A DNA stretch of 13,031 nt from Desulfobulbaceae bacterium. GTDB lineage: Bacteria > Desulfobacterota > Desulfobulbia > Desulfobulbales > SURF-16. Below the pieces are notes generated by a model. It saw only the letters and a program-made list of their open reading frames with translations, ran no database searches and was not told the DNA's origin. The stretch lies in contig JALNXE010000112.1 of assembly GCA_023230525.1 (NCBI GenBank), forward strand, positions 1-13,031. The letters are read 5' to 3'. The translations under genes were made by a program, and so were the position numbers. This document shows, one piece after another, positions 6,680 to 13,014 of this stretch (positions are counted from its first letter, which is position 1; the number at the start of each line of letters is the position of its first letter).

Positions 6680-7028
6680 TTATTTGGCATAAAACGATAA
6701 AATATATAACAATTCTAAATAATTGATATTTACCGTACTGCGATTGGCCGGTGAATCGCGTGAAAAATTACAACGGCGGACAATGAGGGGAGGCAGTTGG
6801 CAATGCGCGGGAAGAGTAACGCAGGTCACTATACTAGACAACTACTTGAAAATATATAAAAATTTACCGGACAATTGCAGATTGCGGGCAAGGGTTTGCA
6901 TGTTCCTGATCAGCGGGAAAAGATGGTTGCTGTCCAACGAAACTGGACGCGCATTTTCCAAATGTCCTGCGAGAATGGAAATTACCGCCTGTTTCAGCTG
7001 ACGGCAGGCTCAGGTGACGGCGGCCGCC

Positions 7029-7508
7029 CTATTTGAATCGCCGGTCAGACTTTTTCTGTATCACAACTCCCTGCGCTTCGGCCAGCCAACCCGTCCGGGC
7101 CTGTCCCTGGTCATCGAACTCCGGCACATAGGGCTTGATGTCGATAAGCGGCGTAGCGTCGAGAATATCCACATTTTCCACATACAGCACGCCACCCTCC
7201 ACCCGCCGCAGCCTGACCACGGATAAGCCGATGGGATTGGGCCGCTTGGGTGCCCTGGTGGCGAAGACGCCTCGCAGCCTGGTGTCCAGAAAAGGGACGA
7301 CCTGCAGGGTGAATCCTTTGCTGCGATGAAGATGATAGAGCAAAATGATATGGGAGAAGCCGTCCAGATCCTGCAGGCCTTCCCGGTATTCGGCAAAGAC
7401 CTCCACCCTGCCCTTCACCCCTGCTGCCCCGGCTGGCTGGATGGGCATGCCGTCAAGTTCCGTAAAGGGTGTATGAATGATGCCGATGGGCTGGAACTCA
7501 ATTTTCAT
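7029..7508 (-). CDS. trmO: TrmO-like tRNA (N6-threonylcarbamoyladenosine37-N6)-methyltransferase
   Basis: A 159-residue cytoplasmic protein of the TrmO/TsaA (UPF0066) family, which uses S-adenosylmethionine to methylate t6A at position 37 of threonine tRNAs and so tunes decoding. Family signatures are clear: the N-terminal phrase PIGIIHTPF (7-15), KRPNPIGLS (88-96) and DILDATPLIDIKPY (114-127). E. coli TrmO has about 235 residues; this is the short form made of the catalytic beta-barrel domain alone. I chose ATG 7508 because the sequence from MKIEFQPIG aligns with the usual family N-terminus and GAGGAGT lies 6 nt upstream; nine more codons are open upstream without support. The ribosome binding site is part of a direct repeat flanking a palindrome. 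It follows UPF0210 after 60 bp and is probably the last gene of that operon. Confidence 0.9.
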   Translation of the reverse strand: MKIEFQPIGIIHTPFTELDGMPIQPAGAAGVKGRVEVFAEYREGLQDLDGFSHIILLYHLHRSKGFTLQVVPFLDTRLRGVFATRAPKRPNPIGLSVVRLRRVEGGVLYVENVDILDATPLIDIKPYVPEFDDQGQARTGWLAEAQGVVIQKKSDRRFK

Positions 7509-7514
7509 GCCGCA

Positions 7515-7569
7515 ACTCCTCACTGGGCGGTTCACGAACCGCCCTACTCCTCACTCCTCACTCCTAACT
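7515..7569. repeat. Palindrome flanked by 10-bp direct repeats inside a heptamer array
   Basis: The palindrome GGGCGGTTC-AC-GAACCGCCC occupies 7525-7544 (9-bp arms, 2-nt centre) and is followed by one T. Identical copies of ACTCCTCACT lie directly on each side, at 7515-7524 and 7546-7555. The right copy continues as a heptamer array (ACTCCTC, ACTCCTC, ACTCCTA, ACTC) to about 7571, overlapping the end of the UPF0210 gene. On the minus strand the left direct repeat supplies the GAGGAGT ribosome binding site of trmO, with a strong hairpin just upstream. Either a tiny mobile palindrome has landed in the array or the array has duplicated around it. Confidence 0.7.
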
Positions 7570-8933
7570 CAATTCCTCAGGGCCTGCAGCGGCGCGGGAA
7601 TACGGCCGCCCCTCCTGACAAAGTTATCGGCGGAGATGCGGCTGACCGCCATGATCGGGGCCTCCCCCAGCAGGCCGCCAAAGTGCACGAAATCGCCGAT
7701 ATCCTTGCCGGGTGCGGGGATTATTCTCACTGCGGTGGTCTTGTGATTGGCACAGCCGATAGCCATCTCATCGGCTATGATGGCAGCCAGGGTCTCGGCG
7801 CTGGTGGAGCCCGGCACGGCTATCATGTCAAGTCCCACCGAGCAGACACTGGTCATGGCTTCGAGCTTTTCAATGGTGATCGCCCCGACCTTGGCCGCTT
7901 CGATCATAGAGGCATCCTCGCTCACCGGAATAAAGGCTCCGGAGAGGCCGCCCACCGAGGAGGAGGCAAAAAGTCCGCCCTTCTTCACCGCATCGTTGAG
8001 CATCATCAGGGCAGCGGTTGAACCGGGTGCGCCGGGCATGGCAAGCCCCATGGTTTCCAGCACCTGGCCCACCGAATCGCCCTCGGCCGGCGTGGGCGCA
8101 AGGGACAGGTCAAGGTTGCCGAAGGAGACGCCAAGCTGCCTGGCCATCTCCTTGCCGACCAGCTCCCCGGCCCGGGTGATCTTGAAGGCGCTTTTTTTAA
8201 TCGCCTCGGCCACCTGTCCGAGGTCGGCTGCGGGCCCAAGCTTTTCGATGGCGCGACGGATGACACCGGGGCCGCTGACGCCGACCAGGATGGAGCTTTC
8301 GCTCTCGCCAATGCCGTAAAATGCCCCGGCCATAAAGGGATTATCCTCCACCGGATTGGCAAAAAGCACCAGTTTGGCGCAACCGATGCCATCCTGGTCC
8401 GCGGTGCGCGCGGCGATATCCTTTATCATCCGCCCCATGGTGTAGCAGCCATCCATATTGATCCCGGCCCTGGTGGTGGCCAGGACAACGGAGGCGCAAA
8501 AACGCTGGGTGGTGGCGAGGACCTCGGGCATTGCCGCGATCAGCGCCCGGTCAATGGCGGTCTCGCCCTTCTGGATCATGGCGGTGTAGCCGCCCACGAA
8601 GTTGACGCCGATTTCCTCGCCAGCCAGATCCACGGCCCGGGCAACCTCCAGGAAGGCGGCGGGATCGGCCACGGGGACCACCAGGGAAAGCGGGGTAAGG
8701 CTGATTCTTTTGTTGACAATGGGCAGGCCATACTCGTTGGCGACAAAATCCGCCTTGTCGCTGAGCTTTTCACCCCTGGCCAGAATTTTTTCACGAACCT
8801 TGCGGGCACAGGCGGCGGGATTGGGATCGGAGCAGTCAAGCAGGGAGATGCCCAGGGTCACGGTCCTGATGTCCAGTTTGCCCTCAGCGATCATCCCGAT
8901 GGTTTCAAGGATCTCTTCATTGGAAAATTTCAT
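7569..8933 (-). CDS. UPF0210 (PFL-like) family protein, function unknown
   Basis: A 454-residue soluble protein matching the UPF0210/DUF711 family at its usual length. The function is not established; members are structurally likened to the glycyl-radical (PFL) fold, but I see no glycyl-radical signature near the C-terminus, so a pyruvate formate-lyase role is not supported. Recognisable phrases are MKFSNEEILETIGMI at the N-terminus, RKVREKILARG, VGGYTAMIQKG, RAGINMDGCYTMG, SILVGVSGPGVIRRAI, SSSVGGLSGAFIPVSED and FGGLLGEAPIM. No signal peptide or membrane segment is seen. The gene starts 9 bp after the ACT-domain gene, its standard partner in many bacteria and archaea, so the two products probably work together, with the ACT protein binding an amino acid. 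Confidence 0.92.
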   Translation of the reverse strand: MKFSNEEILETIGMIAEGKLDIRTVTLGISLLDCSDPNPAACARKVREKILARGEKLSDKADFVANEYGLPIVNKRISLTPLSLVVPVADPAAFLEVARAVDLAGEEIGVNFVGGYTAMIQKGETAIDRALIAAMPEVLATTQRFCASVVLATTRAGINMDGCYTMGRMIKDIAARTADQDGIGCAKLVLFANPVEDNPFMAGAFYGIGESESSILVGVSGPGVIRRAIEKLGPAADLGQVAEAIKKSAFKITRAGELVGKEMARQLGVSFGNLDLSLAPTPAEGDSVGQVLETMGLAMPGAPGSTAALMMLNDAVKKGGLFASSSVGGLSGAFIPVSEDASMIEAAKVGAITIEKLEAMTSVCSVGLDMIAVPGSTSAETLAAIIADEMAIGCANHKTTAVRIIPAPGKDIGDFVHFGGLLGEAPIMAVSRISADNFVRRGGRIPAPLQALRN

Positions 8934-8942
8934 TGCTGGCCC

Positions 8943-9230
8943 CTACACCCTGTGCATGTATTGGAAAACTTCGGAATCCTGAACCGTGACATTGAGGGAC
9001 ATATCCTTGACCGCCTCCTTGAGTTTTGCCGTGATCTCTGGCAGGGAGAGGCTTGAATTTGCCCGGTCGGCCAGCAGAGTCATGGCAAAAATTTCGTCGC
9101 CGAGAATCTTCTGGTTGATGTCGATGATATTGATGCTTTTTTCAGCAAGGGCCGTGGCAATTTTTGCGACAATGCCGACTTCATCCTTGCCGATGACGGT
9201 GACGACGATGCTTTTTTTGTTTTTCCCCAT
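8943..9230 (-). CDS. ACT-domain protein, UPF0237 family
   Basis: A 95-residue small ligand-binding regulator. Nearly the whole protein is one ACT domain: SIVVTVIGKDEVGIVAKIATALAE (7-30), the INIIDINQKILGDEIFAMTLLAD strand-strand region (33-55), then the second helix (ITAKLKEAVKDM). This is the pattern of GcvR-like and UPF0237 proteins, in which dimers bind an amino acid between domains. The start at 9230 is preceded by AGGGAAG about 5 nt upstream. It is the first gene of a three-gene operon with UPF0210 and trmO. The ligand and target are unknown. The pairing with UPF0210 suggests allosteric control of it. Confidence 0.92.
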   Translation of the reverse strand: MGKNKKSIVVTVIGKDEVGIVAKIATALAEKSINIIDINQKILGDEIFAMTLLADRANSSLSLPEITAKLKEAVKDMSLNVTVQDSEVFQYMHRV

Positions 9231-9449
9231 TATTCTTCCCTGTTATGCAGCCGATTTTTCCTTGATAAAAAATCCATGAGACAGCCGTGATCATCCACCA
9301 GGATATCCCCATGGTGGAATATGTCAATCGAAACCTGCCGGCAAACATTGCCGCCCCCTGCCGCGTCATGGCTGCACCGGCTGTGATTTTGCCGCTGCCG
9401 CCAGTTGCATTTTTCCCGTGTGCGTGGTAATCGGGCGTTAACGATCAAA
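9231..9449. other. Intergenic region between divergent ACT-protein and symporter genes
   Basis: About 220 bp separate the ACT gene (minus) from the repeat array in front of the symporter (plus). It holds a candidate promoter for the ACT operon (9300-9327) and a 6-bp inverted repeat CCACCA/TGGTGG (9295-9300 and 9312-9317). An open frame on the minus strand (9230-9457) overlaps the ACT start and resembles no family I know. I see no ribosome binding site for it and do not call it a gene. Confidence 0.4.
9293..9327 (-). promoter_or_regulatory. Candidate sigma-70 promoter for the ACT/UPF0210/trmO operon
   Basis: On the minus strand a perfect TTGACA (9327-9322) and TATCCT (9305-9300) are separated by 16 bp. 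The expected start near 9293 gives a leader of about 63 nt. The inverted repeat CCACCA/TGGTGG overlaps the spacer and the start region, a possible operator position. This is a pattern match only. Confidence 0.4.
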
Positions 9450-9505
9450 CGTTGCAACGTTCCAGCGTTTGATCGTTTGATCGCTTAAACGTTTGAACGT
9501 TTCTT
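9440..9505. repeat. Octamer tandem repeat CGTTTGAN (7 units) with 12-bp inverted repeat
   Basis: From 9450 to 9505 seven successive octamers begin with CG: CGTTGCAA, CGTTCCAG, CGTTTGAT, CGTTTGAT, CGCTTAAA, CGTTTGAA, CGTTTCTT. To the left, AACGATCAAACG (9440-9451) is an exact inverse of CGTTTGATCGTT (9466-9477), so the array can fold into a 12-bp hairpin with a 14-nt loop. The array ends only 11 bp before the symporter start codon. The units are degenerate, unlike a young microsatellite. Confidence 0.75.
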
Positions 9506-9516
9506 AAAAGTCGCCT

Positions 9517-11076
9517 ATGGCACGGGAAAAATGGTCGGGCAAGATCGGCGTGATCATGGCGGTGGCGGGCAGCGCCATCGGCCTGGGTAATTTCCTGCGC
9601 TTTCCCGGCCAGGTGGCGCAGAACGGCGGCGGGGCGTTCATAATCCCCTATTTCATCTCCCTGCTGCTGCTCGGCCTGCCCCTCATGTGGATCGAGTGGA
9701 CCATCGGCCGCTTCGGTGGTGGTTTTGGTCACAGCACCGCGCCGGGCATGTTCCACTCCATGTGGGAGAAGAACCGCTTCATCAAATACTTCGGCGTGAT
9801 CGGCATCTTCGGCCCCATCGTCATCTATCTCTACTACGTCTATATCGAGTCCTGGCTGCTGGGCTACAGCCTGTTCGCCCTCACCGGCCGTTACAACGCC
9901 TGCGCCACCAGCGAGGGCATGGTGGCCTTCCTGCATGGCTATCAGGGCATTATGCACAATGAGTACTTCTCCGGCCTCGGCACCGCCTATCTCTTCTATC
10001 TCATCACCTTTGCGCTGAACGGCATCGTCCTCTACTACGGGGTGCGCGGCGGGATCGAGCGGGTCTGCAAATACGGCGTGCCGGTCCTGCTGCTGCTCGC
10101 CATCATTTTAGTGGTCCGGGTCTTTCTGCTTGGGACCCCTGATGCCGCCCAGCCGGAAAACAATGTGCTCAACGGCCTGGGCTTTATCTGGAATCCCGAC
10201 TGGTCGGCCCTGAAAAGCTCCAGGGTGTGGCTGGCGGCCGCGGGCCAGATCTTCTTCACCCTGAGCTGCGGCATCGGCGTCATCCTCACCTACGCCAGCT
10301 ACCTCAACAAAAACGACGACGTGGCCCTGTCCGGCCTCACCGCTGCCGCGGCCAATGAATTCGCCGAGGTGATCCTGGGCGGCAGCCTGGTGATCCCCGC
10401 CGCCTTCGCCTTCTTCGGCGCCGATGCCATGGCCTCCATTGCCAGGGGCGGGGTGTTCAACCTCGGATTCGTCACCATGCCGCTTATCCTGCAGAAACTC
10501 GCCTTCGGCAATCTCTTCGGCTTTGCCTGGTTCATGCTGCTTTTCATCGCCGGCATCACCTCGTCCATTTCCCTGGGCCAGCCGGCTGTCGCCTTTCTGA
10601 TGGACGAATTCAACCTTTCGCGCCGCAAGGCGGTACTGATCTTCATGGCCGTCACCTTTGTCCTCACCCAGCCCGCCATCTTCTTTCTCGGCCGGGGCGT
10701 GGTGGACGAGCTTGATTTCTGGGGCGGCTCCTTTTTCCTTGTAGTCTTCGCCACGGTCGAGACCATTCTATTTGCCTGGGTCTTCGGCATGGACCGGGCC
10801 TGGACCGAGCTGCACGCAGGCTCGGACATCACCATTCCCCGCTTCTACCGTTTTATCATCAAGTATGTGACACCGCTCTTCCTGCTCTTTATCCTGGGCT
10901 TCTGGCTGGTGGAGGACTGGCTGCCGGTCATGCTGCTGAAGGGGGTGAGCAAAACGGACCTGCCCTTTGTCCTCGGCACCCGGCTGGGGCTTGTCCTGCT
11001 CTTTCTGGTGCTGATGATCATGGTGCGCCAGAGCTGGAAACGGCGCAAATTACGGAGGGAAAACTATGCTGCTTAG
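9517..11076 (+). CDS. LeuT-type sodium:amino-acid symporter (NSS family)
   Basis: A 519-residue inner-membrane transporter of the neurotransmitter:sodium symporter family, with about 12 hydrophobic helices, resembling Aquifex LeuT along its whole length from memory. TM1 carries AGSAIGLGNFLRFP (17-30), the unwound substrate and sodium site; NGGGAFIIPY follows. TM3 has LYYVYIESW (105-113), TM6 FFTLSCG (246-252), TM7 NEFAEVILGG (280-289) and TM8 AGITSSISLGQP (345-356). N25, T248, N280 and S349/S350 match LeuT sodium ligands, and E284 matches LeuT Glu290, which replaces bound chloride, so transport is predicted to be sodium-dependent and chloride-independent. It probably imports a small neutral amino acid. 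The only upstream in-frame codons end in a stop at 9505, so ATG 9517 is the first start; no clear Shine-Dalgarno is seen before it. The end overlaps a micro-subunit gene. Confidence 0.95.
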   Translation: MAREKWSGKIGVIMAVAGSAIGLGNFLRFPGQVAQNGGGAFIIPYFISLLLLGLPLMWIEWTIGRFGGGFGHSTAPGMFHSMWEKNRFIKYFGVIGIFGPIVIYLYYVYIESWLLGYSLFALTGRYNACATSEGMVAFLHGYQGIMHNEYFSGLGTAYLFYLITFALNGIVLYYGVRGGIERVCKYGVPVLLLLAIILVVRVFLLGTPDAAQPENNVLNGLGFIWNPDWSALKSSRVWLAAAGQIFFTLSCGIGVILTYASYLNKNDDVALSGLTAAAANEFAEVILGGSLVIPAAFAFFGADAMASIARGGVFNLGFVTMPLILQKLAFGNLFGFAWFMLLFIAGITSSISLGQPAVAFLMDEFNLSRRKAVLIFMAVTFVLTQPAIFFLGRGVVDELDFWGGSFFLVVFATVETILFAWVFGMDRAWTELHAGSDITIPRFYRFIIKYVTPLFLLFILGFWLVEDWLPVMLLKGVSKTDLPFVLGTRLGLVLLFLVLMIMVRQSWKRRKLRRENYAA

Positions 11077-11164
11077 CGGTTGGCTGTTCATGGGACTCAG
11101 CTGGGGGGCGATCCTCACCCTCTTTGTCTATTGCCTGATCCGCACCCTCGGCCCCCGGAAGTAA
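11066..11164 (+). CDS. MetS-type NSS transporter small subunit (32 aa)
   Basis: A 32-residue single-pass membrane micro-protein that overlaps the end of the symporter gene by 11 bp. GGAGGG lies 6 nt before its ATG. It starts MLLSGW, has one hydrophobic helix (about 5-26, with GLSWGAILTLFVYCLI) and ends in a positive tail (RTLGPRK). Tiny proteins in this position are known as the MetS family, named after MetS of the Corynebacterium MetPS methionine/alanine importer, where the small subunit is required for transport. The assignment rests on position, size, topology and the overlap. The overlap suggests coupled translation and a fixed ratio to the symporter. Confidence 0.85.
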   Translation: MLLSGWLFMGLSWGAILTLFVYCLIRTLGPRK

Positions 11165-11290
11165 AGACAGGGTATCCGGCTGCCCTGCTGCCGTCCGGAA
11201 ACATCTTCATCTCCCTGCCCTTTGCTTTGCCTTCCACCGGATAAATTCTGAATATTCCCTCATCTCCTCTCCACATTCATAATATATTGA

Positions 11291-11322
11291 TTTCTTGTTT
11301 CTTTTTTGGTAAAAGCAAGAAA
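11291..11322. repeat. AT-rich two-part hairpin
   Basis: TTTCTTG (11291-11297) pairs with CAAGAAA (11316-11322), and inside it CTTTT (11301-11305) pairs with AAAAG (11311-11315) around the loop TTGGT. The right-hand arms are continuous and the left-hand arms are separated by a 3-nt TTT bulge, giving 12 base pairs. It lies about 70 bp upstream of the cytochrome promoter candidate. It could be a bidirectional terminator or a regulator site. Confidence 0.35.
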
Positions 11323-11388
11323 AATAAACTACATCATTTGGCCAGGCTAATCAATATTCGCCGTTCATTATCCTGCCGGAAGAATTAT

Positions 11389-11417
11389 TTGCCTTTCCAA
11401 TCGGGATTCAATATAAC
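11389..11417 (+). promoter_or_regulatory. Candidate sigma-70 promoter for the multihaem cytochrome
   Basis: TTGCCT (11389-11394) and TATAAC (11412-11417) are separated by exactly 17 bp. The predicted start near 11424 gives a leader of about 86 nt with the palindrome TAAACGTTTA and the ribosome binding site. The -10 box matches 5 of 6 bases and the -35 box 4 of 6. This is a pattern match only. Confidence 0.4.
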
Positions 11418-11509
11418 ATAAGATAAGGTCTATTATTGCCATCCACCCATTTTGCTGCCGGTGATCAGCGGGTTAAACGTTTAGCTAGACCAAGGAGGCC
11501 TAACAATTT

Positions 11510-12688
11510 ATGCTATCACGCCAGTACCTGATCGCATCCTCCCTGTGCGTGCTCATCCTGCCTTGCCGGCCAGTCTGGGCCGGCGATTACCTTCTCTCGG
11601 CCCACGGCAATCCCGACTACGGTGTTGAGCGCACCAGCACCTCCACCCTCGGTTACGCCCAGGGGAACTGTGCCCACTGCCACGAGCAACACGCCAGCAT
11701 CGGCGGGGTAGATCCTGTTCCAACCGGGAACGTGGCGAACGACTACCTGCTCTTTGATACCAACCAGACCAGCCAGACGAACAACTTCTGCTTTGGCTGC
11801 CACCAGTCGGGCGGCTACCAGACCGGCGGCATCACAATCAACAAAAGCTACAGCTACAACTTCGGCGGCGATACAACCGCCGGTTCCTATGACAGCACCA
11901 TCAAGGATTCCTTCAGCCATGCCGAAGCAATGACCGGCTCCTCCCATTATCTGCCGGATTTCGTCAGCCAGGTGCTGGGAAAAACCCTGAAAAACGCCGA
12001 CGGGGTGTCCTGGTCCCTGCCGGCTGGCATCAACCCCTGCGACGCCTGCCACAATCCCCATCTGGCGCAGCGCAACGTCAACTCCCCCTATGATGCGACC
12101 AAATCCGCCATCTCCAGACCCAGCGATCATAATAACAGGTTGGGAGACGATGCCTCGGAGAGGATGAGCGCCGCCTACAGCGACTACCTGTCCCCTTACT
12201 GGTGGGGCTCGACCAACCATGAGCCGGCCAACAGCACCACCTCGGACGGCTCCAATCTGCCCAATTACGTCAGGCTCTGCACGGACTGCCATAATCAATA
12301 CAACACCATCAACAGCACCAATCCGCGCCTGCCCGGGTCACCGCGGGCCATCAGAAAGTTAAGCTGGAAAACCGCCGCAGCCGGCGTTACGCCAGACGGA
12401 CACGGTGAGCTTGACGGCGCGACGATTTACTATGCCCGGGGCCCCTATACCAGCGGCACCAACATGACCTTGAGCTGCACGGACTGCCACGAACCCCATG
12501 GGTCAAAAAACAATATCTTCCTGATCCGGTCATCCATCAACAAGGCGGCGATCTCCACGCCCGACACCACCAACCCCTCATGGCAAAGTCTCTGCTTTTA
12601 CGCCTGCCATAGCCGGGCAGGACACTCCTGGGATAGAGGCACCTGCTACAACTGCCACTACCATGACGGCGGGCATGGCGGTTTCTGA
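11510..12688 (+). CDS. Secreted seven-haem c-type cytochrome with one CX3CH site
   Basis: A 392-residue exported protein. Residues 1-24 are a signal peptide ending VWA-GDY. Six canonical haem sites are visible: C54-AH-C57-H58, C94-FG-C97-H98, C177-DA-C180-H181, C257-TD-C260-H261, C323-TD-C326-H327 and C379-YN-C382-H383. A seventh, C362-FYA-C366-H367, has three residues between the cysteines instead of two. Nearby histidines (H61, H184, H330, H372) suggest bis-histidine ligation, as in low-potential multihaem cytochromes of metal- and sulfate-reducing bacteria. Motifs are far apart (up to about 80 residues), with Gly/Ser/Thr/Asn-rich stretches between them that suit an extracellular or outer-surface protein. 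No membrane anchor or lipobox is seen. The C-terminus is rich in His and Gly (CHYHDGGHGGF). It probably moves electrons across or outside the envelope. I cannot assign it to a named Omc family. Confidence 0.92.
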   Translation: MLSRQYLIASSLCVLILPCRPVWAGDYLLSAHGNPDYGVERTSTSTLGYAQGNCAHCHEQHASIGGVDPVPTGNVANDYLLFDTNQTSQTNNFCFGCHQSGGYQTGGITINKSYSYNFGGDTTAGSYDSTIKDSFSHAEAMTGSSHYLPDFVSQVLGKTLKNADGVSWSLPAGINPCDACHNPHLAQRNVNSPYDATKSAISRPSDHNNRLGDDASERMSAAYSDYLSPYWWGSTNHEPANSTTSDGSNLPNYVRLCTDCHNQYNTINSTNPRLPGSPRAIRKLSWKTAAAGVTPDGHGELDGATIYYARGPYTSGTNMTLSCTDCHEPHGSKNNIFLIRSSINKAAISTPDTTNPSWQSLCFYACHSRAGHSWDRGTCYNCHYHDGGHGGF

Positions 12689-13014
12689 TTGCCGTCTGCC
12701 TGTAACTCCTCAGGTTGTTAAGTCTATCAGCCTGTAGCCTGGCAAGTGAAAAAAGTTAGCAATACAGGCTGCCAGTTGTTTGCAGACTAAAATCTGCCCC
12801 CAAAAAAAATGGCCAAAACAAAGGCGCCTTCTCATCTGCTATTTTCCCATCACTAACCGGCTAACCCCCATCTCCGCAAGCAGGAACAACGAACAATGAA
12901 AGTCTCGCGCCGTAGATACTATGTATAAGCGCGTACGATTTGCGCAAAACGGGCCGCGCTGTTAAGCTTGTTTTCCAAACAATTAACCAGAACCATTCCA
13001 AAAGGAGACAAGCC
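12689..13014. other. 326-bp structured intergenic region / leader
   Basis: This is the non-coding gap between the cytochrome and the next gene. It holds a 9-bp inverted repeat with a competing helix (12728-12775), GCAGA/TCTGC around a 6-nt loop (12782-12797), and AGCGCG/CGCGCT (12928-12933 and 12955-12960). I see no T-run typical of an intrinsic terminator and no match to the conserved core of the GEMM (cyclic dinucleotide) riboswitch, which is common before cytochrome genes in related bacteria. Part of it may be the leader of the gene starting at 13015. Confidence 0.45.
12728..12775 (+). repeat. 9-bp inverted repeat with an overlapping alternative stem
   Basis: CAGCCTGTA (12728-12736) pairs perfectly with TACAGGCTG (12763-12771). 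A second pair, CTGGC (12739-12743) with GCCAG (12771-12775), starts inside the loop of the first stem and ends beyond it. The RNA could therefore form a pseudoknot or switch between the two helices. It lies 40 bp after the cytochrome stop codon, so a weak terminator or a 3' stabilising structure is the simplest reading. Confidence 0.45.

Larger units (their letters stand above)
6482..7028. other. 547-bp AT-rich regulatory region, no gene seen
   Basis: The spacer lies between trmO and the Sco gene, both on the minus strand. The left half (6482-6730) is strongly AT-rich and holds the promoter elements and inverted repeats listed separately. The right half (6730-7028) is less AT-rich. It contains small inverted repeats: GTCCA/TGGAC (6932-6948), GCCTG/CAGGC (6987-7009) and the palindrome GGCGGCCGCC (7019-7028) directly after the trmO stop. 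None is followed by a clear T-run. An open frame at 6723-7001 (+) has no ribosome binding site and a composition unlike the neighbouring genes, so I do not call it a gene. A small RNA cannot be excluded. Confidence 0.5.
11165..11509. other. 345-bp intergenic region before the multihaem cytochrome
   Basis: No gene is seen. It begins with weak GC-rich stems (CAGGG/CCCTG, 11168-11187) without a T-run, so termination after the symporter is unclear. The middle is AT-rich with an imperfect hairpin (11291-11322) and a candidate promoter (11389-11417). Near the right end lies the perfect palindrome TAAACGTTTA (11474-11483), which shares the core TTAAACGTTT with the octamer array before the symporter. 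A strong GGAGG (11494-11498) then lies 11 nt before the cytochrome ATG, longer than usual. Confidence 0.45.

Noticed and set aside
6723..7001. Possible 92-residue plus-strand gene in the long intergenic region
   Set aside because: It begins in AT-rich regulatory DNA with no Shine-Dalgarno and no recognisable domain; the composition changes along its length.
7546..7569. CRISPR-like or microsatellite reading of the heptamer array
   Set aside because: The units are 7 bp with no spacers, so it is not CRISPR. It is better described together with the flanked palindrome.
9230..9457. Possible 75-residue minus-strand gene overlapping the ACT gene start
   Set aside because: It overlaps the octamer repeat and the ACT start, has no ribosome binding site, and the protein resembles nothing known to me.
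10299..10835. 178-codon open frame on the minus strand
   Set aside because: It is antisense to the LeuT-like symporter, whose helices and sodium-site motifs are unmistakable.
11516..12298. 260-codon open frame on the minus strand
   Set aside because: It is antisense to the multihaem cytochrome, with a Gly/Val-rich composition typical of a reverse-frame shadow.
12689..13014. GEMM-type cyclic dinucleotide riboswitch
   Set aside because: It was considered because these often control cytochromes in related bacteria, but the conserved core and tetraloop-receptor pattern could not be found here.
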